NCBI GenBank assembly: GCA_010279815.1
Contig: QEOQ01000238.1
Coordinates: forward strand, 144,958-208,957
Reading direction: 5' to 3'
Origin: Brachionus plicatilis
Lineage: Eukaryota > Rotifera > Eurotatoria > Ploima > Brachionidae
DNA length: 64,000 nt
The translations under genes and the position numbers were made by a program. The notes beneath the pieces were generated by a model. That model was given only the letters and a program-made list of their open reading frames with translations, had not been told where the DNA came from and made no database searches. This document shows, in pieces, positions 1 through 10,060 of the stretch (position 1 is the first letter of the stretch; each line of letters opens with the position of its first letter).

Positions 1-2831
1 AATTACACAATGGAGTTGGGTATTCAATATATCTTGATTCGAAACCTTCTTTGTATTCCTTCACCAGTCTTACAACCAATGGAATAGAATGACTCAGTCC
101 TGTCCCAACATATCTCTCACTCAATTCAAAAAGCCGATTCGAGACAATTAGTAATTTTAGTTTATTAAAAGCCTCATGATGCACGATTTTGGAGGGAGTA
201 TCATATTTTAACATAAGAATAGATCTGACTGCTGTATTCTGAATTGCTTGCAGTTTTTTGATATTATTGTCTGAAAATGAATTTAAGCAAGGAAAAGAAT
301 AATCTAAAATTGATCCGACTAAGGATTTATAAAGATTTCCTGGTGTGTTTTGATTAAGACGCCATTTTTTGTTTGACAATATCTTAATAATATTTAGCCT
401 ATTATTGCAGCGTTCTTTAATTTCGTCTACCAGTATATTAAAATTTAACCTAGAATCAAATTTAATACCAAGAAATTTGATTTCTTTTTGGCTCACTATT
501 CTGTTTCCATAAATTTTTAAGTTTAGATTATCACTCTCTTTTTTGTCCTTGGAAAAGACTCCTGAACACGACTTTTCAACTGATATCTTCATTTTCCATT
601 TAATAAGCCATTGTTCTAGTTCGTTGAGGTATTTATTAATCTTATTTTCTAGGTTCCCCTTTTTGTTATAAATGCAGAATGTTACTAGATCATCTGCGAA
701 AAGCAGAGAGTATTCATTATTTATTTTGTTTCTTTTGGGGATGTCATTAATATATATGCTAAATAAAAGAGGACTAATTACTGAGCCTTGAGGAACACCT
801 GCAGTTATTTGATATTCTTCGCTCAGATGTTCATTCACATTTACCTTAAATGTCCTAGAGTCTAAAAAGGATCTAATCCAGTTAGTCAAGTAATGAGGTG
901 GATTTATATTAATCAATTTAAAAAGTAAACCTTTATGCCAAACCCTATCAAAGGCTTTAGAAATGTCAAAAAAAGCCCGCTAACTCTTTTTTTTCTATTA
1001 AATGATTCCACAATTTTTTGAATTAAAAAGAAAAGATTATCTGCTGTTCGCGGGTGTTTCCTAAATCCAGATTGCTCCTGAATAAGGAATGAATTTTGTT
1101 CCAAAAAATTGTATAATCTTGAATATACTATGCGTTCCAGTAGCTTTCCTAAACAACTCGTTATACTAATTGGTCTATAATTTAAAGGATCTTGTAAAGA
1201 ACAGGCTTTTTTTTGAATCATAGTAAAGTTCGATGTTTTCCACGCTTTAGGGACTCTACCTTCTCGAAGAGATAAATTAAAAAGTTCTAAGATTTCTATT
1301 AATGAACTTCTAGGTAAGTTTTTTAACATTAAATTATGAATTTGGTCAGGTCCTGATGCCGCTTCATTTTTCAATCTTTTTAAAGCCATTTAATTCATTT
1401 AAGCAAATTGGATCATTAAAATTAGACTGGTTATAATTTCTAAAGAAATCAGAGTTAGAATTTAGTATTTCGATATCTTTCTCAGAATTAATTAAATCAG
1501 AATTAGGACTAAATATTGAAGATAAGAGTTCTCCGAAGCATTTTCTCTTTTCTTCATTAGTTTTGAATTCATTTTCATTTAAAATCAAATTAGGAATTAA
1601 ATTTGACCCTTTTTTTGTTCTAAATTTATTTATTTTTTTCCTAACACGTCTACTTGTCAGTAGGTTTTTTCCCATCTTCTCAATAAAATCAAACCAATTT
1701 TGATTCCAGAATTTTTTAAAGAGGCCTTTAACTCAGATGTAAGTTGATTAAATTTTTGATTTAGCTTTTGACAGCGAGTTTTCTGGAAGTTTCTTCTTAC
1801 TTTCCTACGTTCTTTGATCAAATTAACAATGTTCGGTGGTAGACTCGTTTTGTAGATTTTCTTAGAAAGATATGGAATGCTTTTATGTGAAGCAGAAATA
1901 ATTTTTTCTGTAATTTTATCATTTAGTTTGTCTATTGTGAGGGAACTTTCAGTGATATTCACTATTTGAGAATTTAAAATCTCGCTGAATAATTGCCAGT
2001 TTGCTTTCTTATAGTTAAACCTTTTAGCTGCTGATTTATTTTCTAATTGATAGCCCATAGAAATCGATGCTTCGATTGGAAAATGGTCACCAGTCATGTC
2101 TTGACTATTTAAGACACTAATGTCGGTAATTTTGTCAATTAAAGAAGATGAAACTAAAAAAAGGTCAAGAATTTCAAAGTAATTCTTATTAAAAATATTG
2201 AAAGTAGGACGCTTATCATTGATTACTGAAAAGTCTAACTCATTGATTATTCTTTCCAACATTATGCCATTTTCATTTTTCCCAACGCAGCCTATTTGCT
2301 TTGTTCTAGCGTTTAGATCACCACCTAAAATGTAGTTCCTACACTTTTTATTAACAAATTGAAATTTATTAAAAAATATTATTAAAAAATATTTTTATTA
2401 ACTTTTTATTAACGTTTTAAAAAACTCAAAGTTCAGAAGCACATTGGGTGGATTATAAAGACTAAATACAAACAATTCACTATTCTTTCCTAAGTTCATT
2501 TTTATACAAAGGAGTTCGGAATTGAATTCCTCATAAGAAAAATCTTGTATAAATTCAATTCCTTCTTTAATTAAAATAGCTACTCCTCCTCCATACTTGT
2601 TGCGTGGTTTTGTTATGAACTGATAATTGTGAAAATCAAGATAAATATTTGCCTCAATCAAATCAATCTTTAATTCATTGAGCAAAACAATGTCGGGACA
2701 TTTTTGAGCTGAAAATTTGTTAAGAGATGAACCTTACTAGGAAAATGAAGACAATTCCAGTGTGTAATTACTAATCTTGTTTTATTAAGAGGTTTTGTTC
2801 TTAAAATTGATTGATTTGTCTTCTTGTTCAT
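1..2831 (-). pseudogene. ORF2 remnant: APE-type endonuclease plus reverse transcriptase
   Basis: Read from ATG at 2831 down to the window edge across several frames. The N-terminus carries VITHWNCLHFPSK, then LLNELKID (the usual LQET-like position). The motif GGDLNA falls near 2320 and SQDMTGDHFPIE near 2075, the catalytic endonuclease signatures. The linker covers 1364-1675. RT follows with ASGPDQI, LNYRPIS, SGFRK, DISKAFDRVWHKG (recovered in a second frame near 970), AGVPQGS near 800 and FADDL near 690. A thumb/C-terminal region runs off the edge. A T7 homopolymer at about 968-974 separates two RT frames. Stops and frameshifts make this non-functional unless some are assembly errors. Confidence 0.9.
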
Positions 2832-3891
2832 TCTAAATTTTCTTCAATGCTGTTTTGACTGGCAGTTTGCTGACCAACTTCGTTAGATGATTGATCTACT
2901 TGAATTGAACATTCAGTTAGCGAACTGTTTGATTCAGACTCGAAGGTATTGTCGTTTTCATTTTCCAAGACAACTAATGGTTTCTTTGATTCTTTTTCTG
3001 TGAACTCTTTTTCATTTGGATCAGATTCGGAAAATCACGTCAATCAATTGGGATATTACGTCATTGAAATTTGTTGGCTGATATCCAGGCGTTTTAGGCA
3101 TCATATTGTCACCATTGTCTTTTTGGTCAGCTCCAATTATTGATTGGATTCTTCTTGGTCGATGTAAAGATCATTGTAGTCAATCTTTTTTTTCAAGCGA
3201 CTTTAGCTTTTCAGCAATGGAGCATTTTTGTGTCAAGTGTTCTTTCTGATGACACTTTTCACAAAGTGTTTCTTTGATAAGGCATTTCGCTATGTTGTGT
3301 CCTTCTTCATCACAGAAATAGCATTTCTGCTTTTGTCCAACAATTGACACAAGACACTTAAAACCATACATCATTGTAGGGCCTGACAAGCTTCCAATAA
3401 TGTTCTCAACTTCTTTTGGGAATGATATTCTCACTCTTCTGACACAATTTTTCCTCTCAGGTCTATATTTGTATTTTTCTTCAGTGATGTGTTCAATCTT
3501 AAAACCATCAATCCGAACAGCGTTAAAAAAAAGTTTCAAGTCTATGATTCTCGAAATCAGAGGGCAAAAAGTGAAATCGAAAAGTACAATACCTTCTGAG
3601 ATCCGGGACTTTATTTGCATCTTCAAGTCTGAAATTGGTTCCATTAATATTGATTTCACGATCGAAGATTTGGGCAACATCAAAAGCAACATTAAACTCT
3701 ATTATCCATACTTTGTTTGAAGAAAAATTGTAGATGGATTTGATCGCATCATTTTCCACTTGGTTTAGGACGATATCCAGTGCATTATATAATACTTTAT
3801 GGCTAATCGGTTTGTCTTACCTCTTCAGATTTAGCTTGACCGAATTTTTAAATATCCACCGTCGGTTTTTATTTGTTTTGTTGAGCGACAT
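2828..3891 (-). pseudogene. ORF1 remnant (gag-like, CCHC zinc knuckles)
   Basis: Starts at ATG 3891 (MSLNKTNKNRRW). An in-frame TAA at 3819-3817 follows, and then a frameshift near 3580. Two zinc knuckles stand at about 3205-3325: CYFCDEEGHNIAKC, then CEKCHQKEHLTQKC. These are the nucleic-acid-binding signature of LINE ORF1 proteins. A degenerate acidic, Ser/Glu-rich tail continues to a TGA at 2830-2828. That TGA overlaps the ORF2 ATG (2831-2829) as ATGA, an arrangement known from other non-LTR elements that couple ORF2 translation to ORF1 termination. It is non-functional as it stands. Confidence 0.8.
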
Positions 3892-4069
3892 TGCCAAAAC
3901 ACAACTTTCAAAGGTTTTTCAACACGTGATGACTCTATTAATTAAATTTGGTTTTTCAAAATTGCTAAGCCTAACGACAATTTTCAAATTTCTTAAATGA
4001 TTATGTATTTATTAAGTATTTATTTTATCTGTTAATATATAAACTTATCAGTTAAAATTATATTACTTT

Positions 4070-4400
4070 TAAATTTTTGTCACCTATTAATTGTCACTCA
4101 ATTTGTTTAATTATCAGTGAATTAGTTTGTTTGTCAGCTAGTTTAGTGTTTATTAGTCATTAATCATTAATTAAATTAGTCGCCATTTTTTTGGTTAATC
4201 TGTCATCCAGAAAATATTCAATTTGTCGGTCAATTAGTTTATCTGTCAGTCAGTTAGTTTAATTGTCACTCAATTAGTTTAATTATCAGTGAAGTAGTTT
4301 CTTTGTCACCTAGTTTAGTTTTTTTGTCAGTAAATTTAGTTATTTTTGTCAGTAAAATAGTAATTTTTTAGTCAGTCCATTAAATGATGGCCGTAAAAAA
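4070..4400. repeat. Degenerate TTTGTCAGT/TTAGTTTA minisatellite
   Basis: Imprecise units of roughly 20-30 bp built on GTCA(G/C)T...AATTAGTTTA recur across the block, at least ten times. The right end (about 4335-4400, ending GTCAGTCCATTAA-TGATGGCC) recurs at about 60910-60985, so this edge belongs to a dispersed repeat rather than to the retrotransposon beside it. Confidence 0.7.
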
Positions 4401-4631
4401 AAATTTTTTTTCAATAATTTAAATAAAAATACCAAGTTCAATTAGAGTCGACTCCAACTGAGTCTTGATGCTAAGATTTGACTTTTAAAGCGAGTCAATC
4501 TCCTTTTGTTTTTGGACCACACAAGCTTGTCATTCTCGCTAGATAAAGATTCAATTTTTTCTGATGGATAATTTTTCATTTGAGTTTGACTTTTGTTTTT
4601 TTTTTAAGCGAGGAAGATACTTTCAATGATA

Positions 4632-4928
4632 CAGAGCTGATCAACTGTTAATAGTCAACATCAGATATTGACTTTGAAATTTTTTTTTTTTTAAAGAATT
4701 GAACTTTAATTTTAATAATTCAGATTTAAACTAGGCCGTTAAAACAATTAGCTAGAACGGCAAAAAATCATGTGACCGTGATCCTGACTTATGGATTGCT
4801 GTTCTATCTAGTTATCTCGACTGCATTGTTTAACACTGAATTATTAAAATTAAAGTTCAATTCTTTAAAAAAAAAAAAAATTTCAAAGTCAATATCTGAT
4901 GTTGACTATTGACAGTTGATCAGCTCTG
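4632..4928. mobile_element. Palindromic MITE, arms about 95 bp
   Basis: The ends are CAGAGCTGATCAACTG and its inverse. The arms pair over about 95 bp (4632-4726 with 4928-4836), apart from homopolymer length and isolated mismatches. TA flanks both ends, while the 8-bp flanks differ, so a Tc1/mariner-type TA duplication is possible but not proven. The interior includes TAGAACGGCAAAAAATCATG, closely matching the 41-bp unit of the tandem array at 49711-50026. No coding capacity. Confidence 0.85.
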
Positions 4929-5769
4929 TAAATTTTACATATGATGTATCGGATGCAGATTCTCCTAGAGAGACTTTAAAATTTTTCAGTCTTACGAGAG
5001 TAAGTAAAAAGAAGATAAAAACAAAAAGAATAATTTTAGTCTTATTTAAATGAAGTGATGTCTTTAGATATACTTATCTTTTTAGTTTTTTTTTTTCTCA
5101 AAATTTATAAGTCTCGCAATTCTTTGAGCAAAAATAATTAAAATTTAATTTTTTTTAATTAGTTGGAGACGCAGAATTTAATTTCGATTATATTGAATCG
5201 AACGAAAACGAGAAAATTTTTTCAGAAGACGAAGAAGATGAATTAACCAGTTCAGAAGAAGAAGAAACATATTCAAATGTTATTGAAAGTTTTAACGAAG
5301 CAATTCCAAATGAAAAATTTCACCTGCGATGTTTCGCTCAATCGATTCAACTTGTGGTAAAGGGCAGCCTAAAAAGATTAATAATATTCGTTAGTTGCTT
5401 TCAAAATGTTACAAAATATCAGCAAAATATAGACAAAAAAAAGCATTTGCAAGCTTTTAAGATGTAAAAGATTTATAAAATTAATTTACTAATTTTAAAG
5501 TGCGGTGCTAAAAATTAGTTTTTAAAAAAAAAATGATAATGTTTGTAAAAAAAAAAATCTTTCGATATTTCAAATTTCAAAAATCTTTGTCATAAATCGA
5601 TTTTGTTATTTTGTTTAGTTGTAATTTTTTTTTTATAAATGAAATTTTATTAATTTAATCCTATTAATGGTCAGACTTGACATGGTCAATTTTATTTTTA
5701 AAAAGAATTATTTCATAATTCTTATTCAAATTGAGTTTAAAATTTAAAAGAATTCAGATTTAAATCCAT

Positions 5770-6232
5770 CATAACTCTGCCGTTAGCCGGTCCCAAGCCC
5801 AGGATGAGAAAAGAGGAGGGTGGTGGCAGCCACACTATGTGGTCTTCTACGAGTCTGAAGAAGAGCTATATTACGGGTACATAGATCTACGGGTCTTTGT
5901 CCTAGTCTTGTCGTATGAGGGTGCCGCTGGCTTGACCAACATCCAGTATAGAATCTTAACAGAGCAAGAACTTGTTTTATAGCTGACCCTCTTTGGATAG
6001 CCGTAACTTTGGAAGCACTAAAGTTAAGACATTCTCTCTTTAATTGAGAATGTCGCTTGGTTTGTGGTTCCAAGCTAGTCTAAATAGTTGCCGAGTTCGC
6101 AGCCAAATTAAAAGTGCTCGGATGAGTGGCGCTGTTTATGATGAACGTCCCACGTGCTTCTTAGGGGAAGGCGCCATCATAACTATGCCAATGCCGGTCC
6201 CAAGCCCGGATGAAAAAATAGGAGGGTGATGA
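5770..6232. other. G+C-rich island bounded by 50-bp direct repeats
   Basis: An abrupt composition change in A/T-rich DNA. The two ends carry direct copies of a block reading GCCGGTCCCAAGCCC(A)GGATGA...AGGAGGGTG, at about 5783-5822 and 6192-6230, giving a repeat period near 410 bp. Open frames on both strands break up and match no family I recognise. The sequence resembles the terminus of a retroelement or a head-to-tail copied non-coding element, but I cannot name it. Confidence 0.6.
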
Positions 6233-6303
6233 TCATCTGATTTTATTGAAACAACTCAGGTAATCTATTCAAACTTTCATTAATTTAGATATTTCTTTAT
6301 AGC

Positions 6304-6650
6304 GGCATTGTGAATTTCGGTACTAAAAACAAAAATAAAATAACAAAAATGCCAAAGCCTTAGTACTCATGGACAAAAACATGTTCTGTAAATAGTAGCA
6401 ACTGATACATCCTTTGTATTACTAATATACTTATTCTGCAAAACTCTGCCATAAATTTTTAAAACCTAGAAGTTGAAAGTTTAAATAATAAATCATATTA
6501 AAAATGCAACTCAACTTTAATCAGTGTATTGGTGGTACAAGGGATGCATCAGTTGCTCCAATTTACAAAACATGTTTTGGTTCTTCAGAACTTATCCTTT
6601 AGAATTTTTAATTTTTGTTTTTGATTTTTGTACCAAAATTCACTATGTTA
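6304..6650. mobile_element. Inverted-repeat MITE with 8-bp TSD (hAT-like)
   Basis: Flanked by the exact 8-bp duplication TTTATAGC (6296-6303 and 6651-6658). The ends GGCATTGTGAATTTCGGTAC and TAACATAGTGAATTTTGGTAC (read inverted) match. Further inside, 6378-6432 pairs with 6516-6575. The 8-bp duplication is typical of hAT. No coding capacity; the short open frame inside is an artefact of the inverted arms. Confidence 0.8.
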
Positions 6651-7269
6651 TTTATAGCTTTATTGCTTTTACATTTCAATATGATATTTCTTTTTCTAAT
6701 TTTTTCCATTTACGATAAAAAATTACAATACAAGTGAGAAATGATGCAAAAGAGCTTTTGTTGATTAATTGTCAAAATAATCAAACAAAATTGGGGGAAA
6801 AGAGGTTCAAACGAAGAGAAACTGAATGAAGCGGTAGTGAATATCCCGGGTATTACTGAAACTGAATCAGAAAATGATAGAGATTTTTTCGATGAGCTGT
6901 TAAAAGATGATAAAATTTCAAGTTATAAAAATAAGGAGCCAGAAAAATTTTAAATTGAAATCTAGCTGGATAAAGAAGTAAAATATTTAGCCGAAACTCT
7001 TTCCAAACCTGAAGTCTTAACATTGATCAAATCGAATATAAGCTTTTGATCAAATCACAAAGATGAAATGCCAAGATTTTCAAGGCTTGGTATATTATTT
7101 TCGGAAATCAATGCTCCTAGTGCTTTCATCGAAAGGTTTTTCAGTATTTGCAGAATTATATGCAAAAAAACAATGTGGCAACATAAATAAAGATATTATA
7201 AATATTAGGAGCGTACTTAAATCAAACATACATATTTTAAAAGAATTAGATCAGTTATTGTTAGAATAA

Positions 7270-8327
7270 TATTTAAATTAATAGTTTTAACTAACTAATT
7301 TAAATAGAAAAAAAAATTTAGAAAATTTTTAAATAACGTAATTCCGCGTTTTTAACGACTTGTCGTTATATCTGGGTATTCAGACTTAACAATAGGGTCA
7401 ATAACATTAAAAAGATTATTTAATGACATGTCGTTAAATTCGAGCAAATACGTGATTATAGTTTTCTAAGCCTAAACCATGAAGTTTTCTGAATCTCTTT
7501 TTTATTTAATTAATTATAATGGCCAAATTTCTATGTAAATTGAGTATTTTTCTTTGAAATATAATTGAATGCAAAGAACTTTTGAACGTCCCTTCTTATT
7601 TGTAAAAAGACGTTTTGAATTTCGGCTTTTAAAAAATAGACGCCTTGGAGGATATTTGAAAAATATTGTAGTTAATATTTATTGATAAAATAATTTTTTC
7701 ACAAAGAGATTATTAGGAATAAGGTTATTAATATAAAATGGTGCAAAAAAAAACTTTTAAAAAATGCTTAATTGAGACAAACTTGATTTTTTTTACGGTA
7801 AAAATTGATTGATTTTACAATTTTTAAATTTTGAAAATTTGTACCAGCAAATCAGCAGAAATTTTTTTAATAAATTTCATTTAAATTTAACAAGAAAACA
7901 ATCAAAATGTCAAATAAATTAATGATTTTTTTATATTTTTTAAATGATAAATTAATAATCATCAATGGAATTTTATTTACTCTCATTACTTTGTATACAT
8001 TTTTTGTTTTGTGATTTTTAAAGAGAAAAAATTTATATTTTTTGATAAATTCAGCTTTTTTAAAAATATATAACCGAGATGATTTGTGCTTATCTAGGAA
8101 ATTTACTATTCCAAATAGATTTAAAAATTTGATTTTAATTATTTTTATTTAATCAAAGTTAACTATTTTTGTTGATTTTATTATTTTTATTTAATCAAAG
8201 TTAACTATTTTTGTTGATTTTATTATTTTTTAGCTGTAGGAAATCAAAATGAAAAAATATTTTGTAGCAATTTATTTTTAGTAAATATGATATTATTTTT
8301 TAATTAACTAAATACTTTTAAAAGCTC
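7270..8327. other. Gene-free A/T-rich stretch
   Basis: Nothing coding was seen. A weak inverted pair of TAACGACTTGTCGTTA / TGACATGTCGTTA motifs lies at 7345-7440, and a short tandem duplication lies at 8131-8233. Confidence 0.5.
8131..8233. repeat. Tandem duplication, 42-43 bp unit, about 2.4 copies
   Basis: A unit starting GATTTTA(A)TTATTTTTATTT and containing AATCAAAGTTAACTATTTTT occurs at 8131-8173 and 8174-8215. The two copies differ by one base of length. A third, partial copy follows. Confidence 0.85.
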
Positions 8328-8547
8328 TTATTTCACAGCTCCAGAGCTTTCACTTTCAAAAATATTTTCTGAATCCTGCTGAAAGTAAAAATTAAGTAAA
8401 GCTTTGAATCTTTGTTTAAAATGTTTATTAAGAAAACTTTTTTCAATTTTCGAGATTAGCTTAGTCCCAAATTTATTTTTTTTTAAATTAAAATTATTGG
8501 CTAAATTTTTCATAACATAAATAAATAATTGTTCAATATAAAAAATA

Positions 8548-9558
8548 TTAAAAAATTTTAAATTTTTCAAATATTCTACCAACAAATGTCTCACTAAAGC
8601 TTTCTAATTTTAGAGAAGATGAGCCAGCACCAAGCATTTGAATTGTGTAGCAATTTTCCAGCGCATCGATCAGGTGCTTATCATCTGCACTCACAATTTT
8701 TCTTGTCTTATCTAGATGATAAAAACAAAATAGTTCTCGTTGAGGTATGAAGTTAATTTTATCAAAGTTATTTTCGATCAATTCCATCATCATTATTGCT
8801 CCAGCTGGTGCATACCCCTGATTCTTAGCCCACCAAGTCTCATAATTATCAACACAATCTTTCATAAAAGGATGATGTCTATCAAAGTGATAGACACTGT
8901 TCGATATGCATGTAAATTGTTTAGCCTTTGGTGCATTGAACACTTTGTTGGAACACTTGTAACTAAAATTGTCTGCAACCCCAATACTGTTCTTAAGGTT
9001 CTCTAGATTTTTAATTACAAAACTATCGATATCTATATAAAAGCCACCATATTTATAAACAAGAAAGTATCGCAAAAAATCGGACAAATGAACCCGAGTT
9101 AATTGAAGTCCTTGGTATTTTTTTCCATTTAGAATTTCATTTGCTTTGAGAATGAACTGATTTCCTGGTTCATTTTGGCCAAGTTTTGTCAGGTTAAATC
9201 GCACAAGGTGAACATTTGTATAATTTTTTTGTCTAAAAGGATCTAGCAAAGAGTCGTTGAGGTCATTGGAAAATAAGAGAACATCTGCATTTGGATGGTG
9301 ATAGACCACTGTTTGAAGACATTTGAGATAAATATCAGGCAAACTGCTTCCATACCAAATCAAATAAATTGTGAATTTATTTTCATTTGGAATGTATGAA
9401 AGTCCATTTTCAGGTTTAGTAACATTAGGTTCAATTATGAAACTATTGTCTATATCTGTGTAATTATTTGCAGATATGGAAACGTATGCCTTGGAAAAAT
9501 AGACTAATGATAATAAACAAAAAAATATTAAAATTAAAATTATTTTAAAATATTTCAT
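8548..9558 (-). CDS. GT32-like type II membrane glycosyltransferase (DXD sugar-binding family)
   Basis: Single exon, 336 codons, ATG at 9558. Residues 5-23 form a hydrophobic signal anchor after a short basic N-terminus, giving type II topology and a likely Golgi site. Residues 60-180 carry the family core: IYLIWYG, then LSDFLRYFLVYKYGG and FYIDIDS, with D176-x-D178 as the metal/nucleotide-sugar DXD. YAPAGAIMMMELIE (around 248-262) follows, as in family 32 and alpha-1,4-glycosyltransferase-like enzymes. Donor and acceptor cannot be told from sequence. The last 15 or so residues are unremarkable, and a second open frame overlaps the 3' end at 8328-8594 out of frame. The true C-terminus could therefore differ by a frameshift or a 3' intron. 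Its 5' end is copied inverted next door (9748-9986). Confidence 0.8.
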   Translation of the reverse strand: MKYFKIILILIFFCLLSLVYFSKAYVSISANNYTDIDNSFIIEPNVTKPENGLSYIPNENKFTIYLIWYGSSLPDIYLKCLQTVVYHHPNADVLLFSNDLNDSLLDPFRQKNYTNVHLVRFNLTKLGQNEPGNQFILKANEILNGKKYQGLQLTRVHLSDFLRYFLVYKYGGFYIDIDSFVIKNLENLKNSIGVADNFSYKCSNKVFNAPKAKQFTCISNSVYHFDRHHPFMKDCVDNYETWWAKNQGYAPAGAIMMMELIENNFDKINFIPQRELFCFYHLDKTRKIVSADDKHLIDALENCYTIQMLGAGSSSLKLESFSETFVGRIFEKFKIF

Positions 9559-9986
9559 TTATCAATTTAAAAGAAAATTTGTTTTTTCTTCGTAATAGTA
9601 AGAGATACAAGTAATATTTAGATTGTCGAAATTTCTTGAAGAAATCAAGTGTATCAAAATTTTCGCTAATAAATTCTCATTTAATTTTTGATAGCTTTTT
9701 TGTCTTTTGTTTTTGTTAATTTTATTAGCTTAAAAATCTAAAACAACCAAAAATTTAAATGAGAATTTATTAGCGAAAATTTTGATACACTTGATTTCTT
9801 AAAGAAATTTCGACAATCTAAATATTACTTGTATCTCTTACTATTACGAAGAAAAAACAAATTTTCTTTTAAATTGATAAATGAAATATTTTAAAATAAT
9901 TTTAATTTTAATATTTTTTTGTTTATTATCATTAGTCTATTTTTCCAAGGCATACTTTTCCATATCTGCAAATAATTACACAGATA
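9453..9986. repeat. Near-perfect inverted duplication of the glycosyltransferase 5' end and promoter
   Basis: Left arm 9453-9690 and right arm 9748-9986 are reverse complements with only a few differences by eye, around a spacer of about 57 bp. The left arm holds the first 35 or so codons and the upstream region of the glycosyltransferase; the right arm repeats them on the plus strand. Similarity stops sharply after the codons for NNYTD. The high identity means the duplication, or a conversion event, is recent. Confidence 0.95.
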
Positions 9987-10060
9987 AATTAAATAATGTT
10001 ACTATTTTAATGATCAAATTTAACCTTCATTTTTTAAAAAAGATCATTAAATTAGCATGA
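9881..10060 (+). pseudogene. Truncated inverted copy of the glycosyltransferase signal-anchor exon
   Basis: A 59-codon frame opens with the same start and signal anchor as the minus-strand glycosyltransferase. The first 36 residues match except V26 to F; unrelated residues then run to TGA at 10058-10060. It could be a truncated pseudogene, a short membrane peptide, or a first exon spliced to something downstream. A separate unexplained exon-like frame lies at 11151-11386. Confidence 0.7.

Larger units (their letters stand above)
1..3891 (-). mobile_element. Non-LTR retrotransposon (CR1/Jockey-like), decayed, 3' end off window
   Basis: On the minus strand the order is ORF1 with zinc knuckles, then ORF2 with endonuclease, linker and reverse transcriptase, which is the standard non-LTR layout. 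The 3' end lies beyond position 1, so the tail and target-site duplication cannot be seen. The element is dead: ORF1 has an in-frame stop (TAA read at 3819-3817) and frameshifts near 3580 and between 2990 and 3180. ORF2 has frameshifts near 970, 1385, 1670, 2270 and 2690. No LTRs, integrase or protease were seen. The clade (CR1, L2 or Jockey) is a guess from motif style. Confidence 0.9.
5159..7269 (+). pseudogene. Broken hAT transposase, interrupted by later insertions
   Basis: Two plus-strand pieces carry hAT hallmarks. At 5159-5467 an acidic stretch leads into HLRCFAQSIQLVVKG, the CFAHxLQLVV motif ahead of the catalytic region. At about 6840-7269, after another acidic stretch, FSRLGILFSEINAPSAFIER then FFSICRI matches the C-terminal hAT dimerisation domain. 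The reading shifts frame after that and continues to TAA at 7267-7269. The catalytic middle is missing; a G+C-rich island (5770-6232) and a MITE (6304-6650) occupy the gap. Stops and frameshifts show it is inactive. Joining both pieces into one element is inference from order and strand. Confidence 0.75.

Noticed and set aside
4630..4930. Assigning the MITE firmly to Tc1/mariner on the TA flanks
   Set aside because: TA is too common here, and its CAGAG ends resemble hAT families in the same window; left undecided.
5783..6229. Two small G+C-rich ORFs on opposite strands
   Set aside because: No homology recognised, and they overlap each other within a repeat-bounded island.
8328..8594. Separate gene after the GT32 gene
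   Set aside because: An A/T-rich frame overlapping the gene end with Lys/Phe/Asn bias and no motif; more likely 3' flank or a shifted tail.
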